Shown: positions 1 through 6,747 of the stretch, piece by piece
Position numbering within the stretch: the stretch's first letter is position 1
Layout of the letters: every line of letters begins with the position of its first letter
Assembly: GCA_018262455.1 (NCBI GenBank)
Contig: JAGSPR010000370.1
Coordinates: 1 to 6,747, forward strand
Source: Deltaproteobacteria bacterium
GTDB taxonomy: Bacteria > Myxococcota > Polyangia > Haliangiales > Haliangiaceae
Reading direction: 5' to 3'
DNA length: 6,747 nt
Notes under the pieces: model-generated
Told to the model about the DNA's origin: nothing
Database searches by the model: none
Seen by the model: only the letters and a program-made list of their open reading frames with translations
Position numbers and translations under genes: made by a program

Positions 1-636
1 ATGCTCGACGATCTCGAGGTCGAGCTCGTGGAGCGCTACGGTACCGACAAGGACGTGCTGGAGGTCGGGTGCGGCACGGGCCTCATCCTCGATCGCGCCG
101 CGCAGTTCGCGCGCTCCGCCACCGGCATCGATCTGTCCGGCGGCATGCTCGCGCGTGCGGCATCGCGCGGGCTTCATGTCGCCCAGGCCTCTGCGACCAA
201 CCTTCCGATCGCGACCTGCTCGGTCGATCTCGCGTACTCGTTCAAGGTGCTCGCACACATCCCCGACATCACCGGCACGATGCGCGAGATGGCGCGCGTG
301 GTGCGCCCGGGCGGCTGGGTGCTCGCGGAGTTCTACAACGCACGATCGCTGCGCCGGCTGGTCAAGGCCGTGAAGCCGCCCACCGCGGTATCGGACACGA
401 CGCACGACGAGCACGTCTACACCCGCTACGACGACGCGCGCGCGATCCGCGGCTATCTGCCGCCCGAGCTCGAGTGGGTCACGACCCGCGGCATCCGCGT
501 GATCACGCCGATCGCCAAGGTCCTCGAGGTCCCCGTGCTCGGGGCCGCCGTGCGGTGGGCCGAGCACCGGCTCGCCGATCTGCCCGGCGCGCGCGATGTT
601 GGCGGCTTCCTCGTCGCGTGCTGCCGCAAGCGCTAG
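1..636 (+). CDS. Class I SAM-dependent methyltransferase (UbiE/Methyltransf_11 type), probably 5'-partial
   Basis: This gene encodes a Rossmann-fold methyltransferase of 211 visible residues. Motif I (SAM glycine loop) is VLEVGCGTG at residues 19-27, the acidic residue ending strand beta-2 is D44 in GIDLS, the NLP...SVD segment at 67-76 leads into motif II, and motif III is VVRPGGWVL at 100-108. These place it in the broad UbiE/Methyltransf_11 family; the methyl acceptor cannot be told from the sequence. The C-terminal part (about 110-211) is a less conserved cap and strand region ending in GGFLVACCRKR. Only 18 residues precede motif I, whereas relatives usually have 30-50, so the ATG at the window edge is probably an internal methionine and the true start lies upstream. 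It reads in the same direction as pilR, with 33 nt between stop and GTG, so co-transcription is possible. A role in pilus function is not implied. The methyltransferase fold is secure and the start is not. Confidence 0.85.
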   Translation: MLDDLEVELVERYGTDKDVLEVGCGTGLILDRAAQFARSATGIDLSGGMLARAASRGLHVAQASATNLPIATCSVDLAYSFKVLAHIPDITGTMREMARVVRPGGWVLAEFYNARSLRRLVKAVKPPTAVSDTTHDEHVYTRYDDARAIRGYLPPELEWVTTRGIRVITPIAKVLEVPVLGAAVRWAEHRLADLPGARDVGGFLVACCRKR

Positions 637-669
637 CCACTGGCGCTCTCGCCGCGCCATACTGACGGC

Positions 670-2127
<1,458 letters not shown>

Positions 2128-2136
2128 GGCTCGTTC

Positions 2137-2164
2137 TGACGTGGATGGTCACCAGAAGTGACGT
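2137..2164 (+). promoter_or_regulatory. Tandem TGACGT half-sites, candidate PilR upstream activator site
   Basis: TGACGT occurs at 2137-2142 and again, in the same orientation, at 2159-2164, so the copies are 22 bp apart, about two helical turns. They lie roughly 75-102 nt upstream of the predicted pilA transcription start, a usual distance for enhancer sites of NtrC-type activators. The repeat is seen directly; its use by PilR is inferred from position and the adjacent regulator. The second copy overlaps the inverted repeat at 2148-2162. Confidence 0.4.
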
Positions 2165-2169
2165 TTTTT
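2148..2169 (+). terminator. Inverted repeat plus T-tract after pilR: weak intrinsic terminator or activator palindrome
   Basis: GTCAC (2148-2152), spacer CAGAA, GTGAC (2158-2162) forms a 5-bp stem with a 5-nt loop. It is followed by one G and six T residues (2164-2169). It begins 20 nt after the pilR stop, the place and shape of a Rho-independent terminator, although the stem is short. The same palindrome is centred about 84 nt upstream of the predicted pilA start, so it could instead, or also, be a dimeric binding site for PilR. The sequence alone does not separate the two. Confidence 0.45.
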
Positions 2170-2212
2170 GGCAACCTTCTGCCGCTCCGCACCAAACGAC
2201 ACGAATTGGCCC

Positions 2213-2228
2213 TGGCACATCGGTTGCT
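2213..2228 (+). promoter_or_regulatory. Sigma-54 (-24/-12) promoter of pilA
   Basis: TGGCAC (2213-2218), five bases, then TTGCT (2224-2228) matches the sigma-54 consensus TGGCAC-N5-TTGCW exactly. The GG ending at 2215 and the GC ending at 2227 are 12 bp apart, the strict spacing this polymerase needs. The predicted transcription start is about 2239, giving a leader of about 42 nt before the pilA ATG. PilR-dependent sigma-54 transcription of pilA is established in Myxococcus and Pseudomonas, and pilR lies immediately upstream here. Confidence 0.92.
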
Positions 2229-2242
2229 CTAAGGTTCCTCAG

Positions 2243-2262
2243 TCACTCACTCACTCACTCAC
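2243..2262 (+). repeat. (TCAC)5 tetranucleotide repeat in the pilA leader
   Basis: Five uninterrupted TCAC units lie between the predicted transcription start (about 2239) and the Shine-Dalgarno of pilA. The run is unstructured and pyrimidine/A-rich, unlike the surrounding GC-rich DNA. A change in copy number would alter leader length but not the reading frame. It could keep the ribosome binding site open, affect mRNA stability, or have no function. Confidence 0.85.
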
Positions 2263-2270
2263 CACCAAAC

Positions 2271-2277
2271 AAGAGGT
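2271..2277 (+). promoter_or_regulatory. Shine-Dalgarno of pilA
   Basis: AAGAGGT ends 3 nt before the ATG at 2281. It favours that start over the in-frame ATG at 2290 (residue 4). It is the only recognisable Shine-Dalgarno in front of an assigned start in this window, in line with the high translation expected for a major pilin. Confidence 0.7.
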
Positions 2278-2280
2278 CTG

Positions 2281-2796
2281 ATGAACAAGATGATCAAGAA
2301 GGCGCAACGGGGCTTCACGCTGATCGAGCTCATGATCGTGGTCGCGATTATCGGCATCCTGGCCGCGGTGGCCATCCCGATGTTCCTCGACTCGATGAAG
2401 AGCGCCAAGAACAGCGAGGCCAAGGTCCAGCTCGCGAAGATGCGCGACACTGCCAAGACCAAGGCCGCCACCAACGCGGGGTTCCCAGCGGTGACCACGG
2501 GCACCACCCCCGCCGCAACGTGCTGCACCCAGAACTTCGGAAGCAAGAAGCAGTGCCAGCCCATCGTCGCTGACTGGGCAACCGCCAACTGGCAGGCGCT
2601 CGACTTCCAGATCGACGAGCCGTTCTACTTCCAGTACAGCTACACCAGCGCCGCCGGCACTGACTTCACTGCCACCGCGACCGGCAACATGGACTGCGAC
2701 GCCGTCTCCATCGTGTATTCCCAGACGGGCACGATCGACGTCAACGGCAACCCGACCATGTCCGCGATGATCGAGCCCGCGCCCAACACCGACTAG
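2281..2796 (+). CDS. pilA: Type IVa prepilin, major pilin PilA
   Basis: The protein has 171 residues: a short basic leader ending QRG, then FTLIELMIVVAIIGILAA. This is a class IV prepilin signal. Prepilin peptidase would cut between G11 and F12 and methylate the new F1; E16 is the conserved glutamate-5 of the mature pilin. The hydrophobic stretch (about 12-32) forms the alpha-1 spine that holds the subunit in the inner membrane and then packs in the pilus core; P33 is the usual Pro22. A lysine-rich helix follows (about 40-63), then a beta-rich head with four cysteines (C81, C82, C92, C139) that could form two disulfides after export. The mature part is about 160 residues, shorter than the Myxococcus xanthus pilin. 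Position directly after pilR, behind an exact sigma-54 promoter and before a strong terminator, supports the major pilin rather than a minor pseudopilin. The short single-gene transcript implied by the terminator also fits. Confidence 0.92.
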   Translation: MNKMIKKAQRGFTLIELMIVVAIIGILAAVAIPMFLDSMKSAKNSEAKVQLAKMRDTAKTKAATNAGFPAVTTGTTPAATCCTQNFGSKKQCQPIVADWATANWQALDFQIDEPFYFQYSYTSAAGTDFTATATGNMDCDAVSIVYSQTGTIDVNGNPTMSAMIEPAPNTD

Positions 2797-2820
2797 CTCT
2801 CTCGGGTGCATCACCCAGCG

Positions 2821-2848
2821 AAACGCCGCCCACCGAGGGCGGCGTTTT
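2821..2848 (+). terminator. Strong intrinsic terminator of pilA
   Basis: AAACGCCGCCC (2821-2831), loop ACCGA, GGGCGGCGTTT (2837-2847) forms a perfect 11-bp stem, GC-rich at its top and ending in a run of four T (2845-2848). It begins 24 nt after the pilA stop. A smaller hairpin, GGGTG-CAT-CACCC (2804-2816), sits just before it and may also protect the mRNA 3' end. The structure should end the pilA message before the next gene. Confidence 0.9.
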
Positions 2849-2863
2849 CCGTTCCGGATGCGG

Positions 2864-2869
2864 TAGATT
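2864..2869 (+). promoter_or_regulatory. -10-like hexamer TAGATT before the TPR-like gene
   Basis: TAGATT fits the TANNNT -10 pattern and ends 7 nt before the ATG at 2877, so transcription from it would start at or next to the start codon and give a leaderless message. No Shine-Dalgarno is visible and no -35 element is recognisable; the region 17 bp upstream is the terminator stem. The hexamer is a weak signal by itself. Confidence 0.3.
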
Positions 2870-2876
2870 GGACGCC

Positions 2877-3761
2877 ATGAGGACCGCGGTCGCGCTCGTC
2901 GTGGTGGTCGCCTCGCTCGTCGGTGCGCGGGCCGTCCGCGAGGCGCTGCCGCACGACTCGGCGGATCAGATGATCGAGGACCCGTTCGCCCCGTCTCCCG
3001 GCGCGGCGCCGATCTTCGCGGCAGGCTATCGCGAGCTCGCGGCGGATCTGCTGTACGCGCGCCTGCGGGTGTACTTCGGCGGCCGTCACAACACCGCCAA
3101 CGGCGTCGCCTCGATCGTCGAAGCGATCGCCGCGCTCGATCCGGCGTTCAAGCGGATCTACGAGCTCGGCGCCCGCGCGATGACGACCACCGAGCGAGGT
3201 CTCGACCAGGAGACCTACAAGCGCGCCGTCGCGGTGCTCGAGCAGGGCGTCAAGCAGTTTCCCGATGACTGGAAGATCCCGCTCGCACTTGGCCAGATGT
3301 ACATGGTCGACTTGACCACCAAGGATCCGGCCTTGCGCCGCGCGTGGGACGAGCGCGGCGCGCAGCTGCTCGAAGCTGCGATCCGCAAGCCGGGGGCGCC
3401 CCAGGACGCCGCGCTCACGGTGGCCTTCCTGCGCACGAAGTACGGCCAGCACGATCGCGCCGTCGCCGGGCTCCGCGAGACGCTGCTGCTCACCAACGAT
3501 CCCGAGGCCCGCGCGCGCATCGTCGAGAAGCTCGCCGAGCTCGAGCACGCCGATGCCCGCGAGCTCGCCGCCGAGCTGATGGACGCCCAGCATCGGTTCG
3601 ACACCCGCTGGAAGGCCGAGCGACCCGCGGTGCCGCCCACGATGTACGTGCTGCTCGGGCCGCATCCCGATCCGGCCTTCGATCCCGCAAACCTGGCGAC
3701 CGGCGGCCGCGATCTCGTCGGCACCGAGCTGCTGACCGAGCGCCTCGAACCACTCGAGTGA
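2877..3761 (+). CDS. TPR-like exported or membrane-anchored protein of unknown function
   Basis: This gene encodes 294 residues from the ATG at 2877; an in-frame TTG at 2868 would add three residues and is less likely. The N-terminus is a short hydrophobic segment (about 4-17, AVALVVVVASLVGA) after one arginine, a signal peptide or single membrane anchor, so the rest should lie in the periplasm. A proline-rich linker (36-45) leads to AGYRELAADLLYARLRVYFGG at 50-69 without the last residue being critical; then come helical pairs typical of tetratricopeptide repeats at about 85-240, for example ALDPAFKRIYELGARAM and KQFPDDWKIPLALGQMYM. The opening 'GY-ELAADLLY-R---YFG' followed by TPR helices resembles a family often called simply 'TPR protein' in deltaproteobacteria. 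There are no cysteines and no catalytic motif; TPR helices usually bind other proteins. It follows pilA on the same strand, so a pilus-related scaffold is possible, but the terminator between them argues against a shared main transcript. Function is not known. Confidence 0.8.
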   Translation: MRTAVALVVVVASLVGARAVREALPHDSADQMIEDPFAPSPGAAPIFAAGYRELAADLLYARLRVYFGGRHNTANGVASIVEAIAALDPAFKRIYELGARAMTTTERGLDQETYKRAVAVLEQGVKQFPDDWKIPLALGQMYMVDLTTKDPALRRAWDERGAQLLEAAIRKPGAPQDAALTVAFLRTKYGQHDRAVAGLRETLLLTNDPEARARIVEKLAELEHADARELAAELMDAQHRFDTRWKAERPAVPPTMYVLLGPHPDPAFDPANLATGGRDLVGTELLTERLEPLE

Positions 3762-3788
3762 CGAGGCTTCTCGCGTGACGGCCGCTCG

Positions 3789-6590
3789 CTAGAGTGACGT
3801 GATCGACCACGGCGCGGGGAGGTTGGCCACGGCCTCCAGCGTGAACCGGACATCGTCGCCCACGCGCTCGGCCGGGACCACGGAGGTTCCCACCAGGACC
3901 TGGACGCCGCCGCTGCGCAGGCCCGAGGGCAAGCGCACGGCCATCACGACCGGCCCGTCCGCGAGCGTGGTGACCGAGCCCGCGATCGAGCTCGGCGTCG
4001 AGCGCAGGGCGAGCCGCGGCCACACGATCGAGAACGTCTCCCCCGGCAGGTGAGGAACGATCTCGAGGCCGTCGGCGGTGCCACGGATCCCGGCGACCGC
4101 GAGCAGCGCGCGCAGCACGCTCGAATGCGAGTGCGTGTTGAGCACCGGGTAGTCGGTGAGCGCGGTCGCCAGGTGAGCGTCGGCCTCGCCGGGCCGCTCG
4201 GCGTCCGGTCCGTAGTACGAGTCCGGGCCGCTCCACACGCCGTACCACAGCCCGGGGAACGCCTCGGCGTGCGCGAACAGCGTGTTGCGGACGAGGCTCG
4301 ACCACCCGCGCGCCGGATCCGCCAGGGCGTACGCCTCGGTGAGCCACGCCGATGCGACGGGCCACACGCCGCCGACCTGCGGCTGATCGACCCCGCCGGT
4401 CGCGCCACCGGGCCCGACCGGGACGACCGTCATCGGCCCGATCAAGGTGTCCATCTGCTGCGCCACCAGGTCGAGCAACTGGGCCCGGCGATCAGGATCG
4501 ACCGCGCCGGCGATGATCGGCAGCACCTGCGGCTCGAGGTAGAGGTTCTCGGATCCGAGCGGGTTCCCGCTGTCGACGAAGCCGCGCTCGTAGTTGCGCC
4601 CGTTCCACGCGAACTGCTCGAGGAGGGCCAGCTGACCGTCGCGCAAGGCGGTGTAGCGGGCCGCGAGCGCGGCGTCGCCTGGCTCGACGATCCGAGAGGC
4701 GAGCTCGAACCCTCCGACGAGCAACCAGGCGTTGAACGTCGACGAGGTGCCCGTCGGGGTCGCCGGCTCGGTGGCGGTCTGCAGCACGCCGTCGGCATAG
4801 TCGTTGGTCCCCATCGCGACGAGGCCGTGGGCGCCGAACCCGAGCGTGTCGTCCGAGTACTGCTGGGTGAGCCGCAGGTGATCGAGCACGCTGCCGGTGG
4901 CGCCGGCCGCGCGCGGCCAGTAGGCCACGTCACGGTCGAGGAACGCGCGGTCTCGAGTCAGCGCGACGTAGCGCGCGATCGCCGACGGGACGAGGAAGTA
5001 GGCGTCGCTCCGGCGGTCGTAGCGCAACACGTCGGTGTAGTCGCCAAACCCGGTGGTCGCATAGGGATACCGCCCCGCGTCGGAGCTCCCGGGCGCGCGC
5101 TGCGTCGCGAGGGAGAGCGCGAGCGTGTCGGCAGCGAGCGCGGGATCGATCGGCATCACGGCCTCGGCGAACAGCGCGTAGTCCCCGATCGCGCCGTCGA
5201 TCCCGTGGACGAACTTGTACGAGCCACCCTGCCCGAGCAGCCGCGTGCGGTGATACGCGTCATAGGTCGCGAGCGCCTGGACCGCGTAGCTCGACCACAC
5301 GAGCTCACGCTGCAGCGCGCCGGCCGAGGGCTGGCCCGGAAACGCCGCCCACACGAGGCGATCTCGCCAGCCGCGCGCGGCGGTGGCGCCATCGAGCTGC
5401 GCCGCCCGCACCTGCGCTGCCGCGGCCACCGGATCGCCATCGCCAGGCACCACGCCGAGCGCGAACCGCCGGACCACACGTCCGCCCGCGGGCACCGTGA
5501 CCGCGACGCGCAGCGCCAGCACGCCGGGCTGGTTCTCGCCGGGCAGGTCGATCTCGCGTTCGCCAGCATCGCCGACCGAGACCTTGGGCAACGCCGTGCG
5601 ATCCACGCCGTCCCACAGCTCGGAGTCGGCGAGCCACGCGGCATCGGGGCCATCGCCATCGAGCGTCGCGAGCCACAGCGTCGCCGGGTACTCGTCATAC
5701 GGGGCCACCTCATCGCGGCCGTGCGTCGGCGCGATCGCCTCGGTCGAGATCCAGGCGACGCCAGCGCCGGCGTCGTAGCGCGCGTGGTGGCGAAACTGCG
5801 CGGCCAGCGCGCGGCGCCGCCGCTCGATGTCGGTCGTGACCGACGGCGCGAGCAGATCCGAGGTCACCAGCTCGGACGGCAGCTGGTAGAGGTTGATGTC
5901 GTCGAGCTCGACCACGCCGAGCGAACGCTCGCGGCTCGACGGGTTCTCGATCGCGACCTCGGTGACGAGGGTACGGGTTCCCGGCAGCGCGTACACGCGG
6001 CGGGTCACCACGAGCTGGTCGAGCTCGGTCCGGGTCTCGGCGTAGCCGATGCCAAACCGCCGGGTCTGGATCGCGAGCGCGCGATCGACCGGCAGGTCCT
6101 CGAACCGCGTCGATGCCACCTGGTCAGCTTCGACCACGTAGCCGAGCGCGCCTCCAAGCTGCGCCGGGAACTCGGGGTGCGCATCGTCGATCCATGGATC
6201 GATCCGGATCGGCCACGTGTGCCCGCGATCCTGGGTGTAGAGCTCGACGCCGCCCGATGCGTGCGCCATCGCCACGGTGCCGAAGCCATCGCCGATCACA
6301 TGGATCGGATCGCGGATCGGACGCGGGCGTGGCGAGTAGGCGGTCGCCGCGTCGTCGCAGCGCTCGTCCACGAGCAGGTCGTACGCCGGCAGGCCCTCGT
6401 CATCGATCGCCCACACGCCGGCGAGTGCCGAGCCGGTGTCGCAGGCGACCAGGGTCTGGGGATCGCTCGGATCGCCGCAGCCGACGGTGGGTGGGCGCTC
6501 GGCCCGCTGGTAGACCGCGCAGGCGCTCGGCTCGGCCGCGTTGTCACCGCAGGCGGCGCCGAGGATCGAGACCAGCGCGACGTATCTCAT
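3789..6590 (-). CDS. Predicted lipoprotein with a GH94-like/six-hairpin glycosidase fold
   Basis: This is a 933-residue exported protein. Residues 1-13 form a short lipoprotein signal, with a GAAC box placing the lipidated cysteine at C14 (glycine at -3 is less usual), followed by GDN. A segment with C24, C38, C50 and C78 precedes a long beta-sandwich-like region (about 80-400). A helical region (about 410-830) has features of the (alpha/alpha)6 barrel of clan GH-L/GH94-type enzymes: GGSYKFVHGIDGAIGD (455-470), GTNDYADG (594-601), where D597/D600 may match the DWND catalytic-acid motif, GGVWPVASAW (740-749), and NTHSHSS (818-824) near the end of the barrel. A beta-rich C-terminal domain follows. 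It probably acts on a poly- or oligosaccharide at the cell envelope; substrate and reaction are not known. An in-frame TAG lies 9 nt upstream of the ATG, so the start is fixed; no Shine-Dalgarno is visible. It converges on the TPR-like gene with 27 nt between stops. A glycogen-debranching-type or other six-hairpin glycosidase remains possible. Confidence 0.8.
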   Translation of the reverse strand: MRYVALVSILGAACGDNAAEPSACAVYQRAERPPTVGCGDPSDPQTLVACDTGSALAGVWAIDDEGLPAYDLLVDERCDDAATAYSPRPRPIRDPIHVIGDGFGTVAMAHASGGVELYTQDRGHTWPIRIDPWIDDAHPEFPAQLGGALGYVVEADQVASTRFEDLPVDRALAIQTRRFGIGYAETRTELDQLVVTRRVYALPGTRTLVTEVAIENPSSRERSLGVVELDDINLYQLPSELVTSDLLAPSVTTDIERRRRALAAQFRHHARYDAGAGVAWISTEAIAPTHGRDEVAPYDEYPATLWLATLDGDGPDAAWLADSELWDGVDRTALPKVSVGDAGEREIDLPGENQPGVLALRVAVTVPAGGRVVRRFALGVVPGDGDPVAAAAQVRAAQLDGATAARGWRDRLVWAAFPGQPSAGALQRELVWSSYAVQALATYDAYHRTRLLGQGGSYKFVHGIDGAIGDYALFAEAVMPIDPALAADTLALSLATQRAPGSSDAGRYPYATTGFGDYTDVLRYDRRSDAYFLVPSAIARYVALTRDRAFLDRDVAYWPRAAGATGSVLDHLRLTQQYSDDTLGFGAHGLVAMGTNDYADGVLQTATEPATPTGTSSTFNAWLLVGGFELASRIVEPGDAALAARYTALRDGQLALLEQFAWNGRNYERGFVDSGNPLGSENLYLEPQVLPIIAGAVDPDRRAQLLDLVAQQMDTLIGPMTVVPVGPGGATGGVDQPQVGGVWPVASAWLTEAYALADPARGWSSLVRNTLFAHAEAFPGLWYGVWSGPDSYYGPDAERPGEADAHLATALTDYPVLNTHSHSSVLRALLAVAGIRGTADGLEIVPHLPGETFSIVWPRLALRSTPSSIAGSVTTLADGPVVMAVRLPSGLRSGGVQVLVGTSVVPAERVGDDVRFTLEAVANLPAPWSITSL

Positions 6591-6596
6591 GCACGC

Positions 6597-6602
6597 ACGC
6601 TA
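6597..6602 (-). promoter_or_regulatory. -10-like hexamer TAGCGT before the lipoprotein gene
   Basis: Read on the minus strand, TAGCGT fits TANNNT and ends 6 nt before the ATG at 6590, a leaderless-type spacing like that of the TPR-like gene. Its TAG is also the in-frame stop that fixes the start. No Shine-Dalgarno is seen. GC content and the lack of a clear -35 make this a weak call. Confidence 0.2.
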
Positions 6603-6617
6603 ACGACATCCAGGCCG

Positions 6618-6638
6618 CGTTCGAACAACAAACGTTCG
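6618..6638. repeat. GTTCGAAC palindrome and repeated CGTTCG upstream of the lipoprotein gene
   Basis: GTTCGAAC at 6619-6626 is a perfect 8-bp palindrome. CGTTCG occurs at 6618-6623 and again at 6633-6638, 15 bp apart, and CGAAC (6622-6626) and GTTCG (6634-6638) form an inverted pair. The cluster lies 28-48 nt upstream of the minus-strand ATG, where an operator would sit. No known regulator is recognised for it. Confidence 0.45.
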
Positions 6639-6747
6639 GGCGGCGGAGCTGAGGACGGTTTAGTTCCGTGACACCCCCAAGGGGGGACCCTCGCTGTGAG
6701 GAGATGTCGATCCTTGCTGCGCGCGGACCGGCATCGATCGATTCAGC

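Larger units (their letters stand above)
6591..6747. other. Non-coding end of the window, probably intergenic
   Basis: No gene is assigned here. Besides the GTTCGAAC cluster there is CCCCCAAGGGGGG (6674-6686), a near-perfect palindrome with a 2-nt centre, and ATCGATCGAT (6733-6742), a 10-bp palindrome. A plus-strand frame opens at the ATG at 6704 (MSILAARGPASIDS) and runs off the window. The GAGGAG at 6698-6703 touches the ATG with no spacer, too close for a normal ribosome site, so I do not call a gene. The region could hold divergent promoters. Confidence 0.5.

Noticed and set aside
2169..2183. A second TGGCA...TGC sequence upstream of pilA, resembling a sigma-54 promoter.
   Set aside because: GG and GC are 11 bp apart instead of 12, a spacing sigma-54 polymerase does not tolerate, and the match is poorer than at 2213-2228.
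2145..2573. A plus-strand frame spanning the pilA promoter and the start of pilA.
   Set aside because: It crosses the promoter, the leader repeat and the Shine-Dalgarno and overlaps the certain pilin gene in another frame; its product is composition-biased.
3762..3773. CGAG-GCTT-CTCG between the convergent genes as a terminator.
   Set aside because: The stem is only 4 bp and no T-tract follows on either strand; the 27-nt gap has no convincing terminator.
4050..6671. A plus-strand open frame of 873 codons opposite the lipoprotein gene.
   Set aside because: Its product is rich in R, H, G and A with no domain or signal, as expected for an antisense frame in GC-rich DNA. The minus-strand frame has a lipoprotein signal, coherent glycosidase-like motifs and a fixed start.
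6704..6747. Start of a plus-strand gene at the ATG at 6704.
   Set aside because: Only 14 full codons are visible, the purine-rich GAGGAG abuts the ATG with no spacer, and a competing GTG frame at 6696 is also open; there is not enough to call it.

Overview
The DNA is very GC-rich, its coding regions favour G or C at third codon positions, and it carries a pilR-pilA pair with a sigma-54 promoter. Together with deltaproteobacterial-style proteins (a 'GAACGDN' lipoprotein signal, a PilR with a SFRSLRYRL recognition helix), this suggests a chromosomal segment of a Myxococcota-type organism, perhaps of the Haliangium/Kofleriaceae kind. The lineage is inferred from style; there is no rRNA or other marker in the window.

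Layout from left to right: (1) a class I SAM-dependent methyltransferase on the + strand, probably missing its N-terminus because the window starts inside or exactly at it; (2) pilR, a sigma-54-dependent response regulator starting at a GTG 33 nt after the methyltransferase stop; (3) a 153-nt regulatory intergenic region with an inverted repeat followed by a T-tract, a tandem TGACGT pair, an exact -24/-12 sigma-54 promoter, five TCAC tetranucleotides in the predicted 5' leader and a Shine-Dalgarno; (4) pilA, a type IVa major-pilin-like prepilin, followed by a strong intrinsic terminator with an 11-bp stem; (5) a TPR-like exported or membrane-anchored protein of unknown function; (6) facing it on the - strand, a 933-residue predicted lipoprotein with a six-hairpin, GH94-like glycosidase/phosphorylase architecture; (7) a 157-nt non-coding end with several palindromes.

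The core logic is a pilin expression module: phosphorylated PilR should bind upstream of pilA and activate sigma-54 RNA polymerase at the promoter at 2213-2228. The usual partner kinase gene pilS is not immediately upstream of pilR; a methyltransferase occupies that place. The pilG/H/I/D genes that follow pilA in Myxococcus are also absent downstream here. The TPR-like gene may be part of the pilus neighbourhood, but the terminator separates its transcription from pilA. The large lipoprotein gene is convergent and appears to be an independent surface carbohydrate-active gene.

I do not see a previously undescribed multi-gene system. The points most worth a second look are the pilA control region (repeat in the leader and an element that could be a terminator, an activator site or both), a loop insertion in the PilR receiver domain, the export of a GH94-like protein, and -10-like hexamers at leaderless spacing in front of genes that lack ribosome binding sites.
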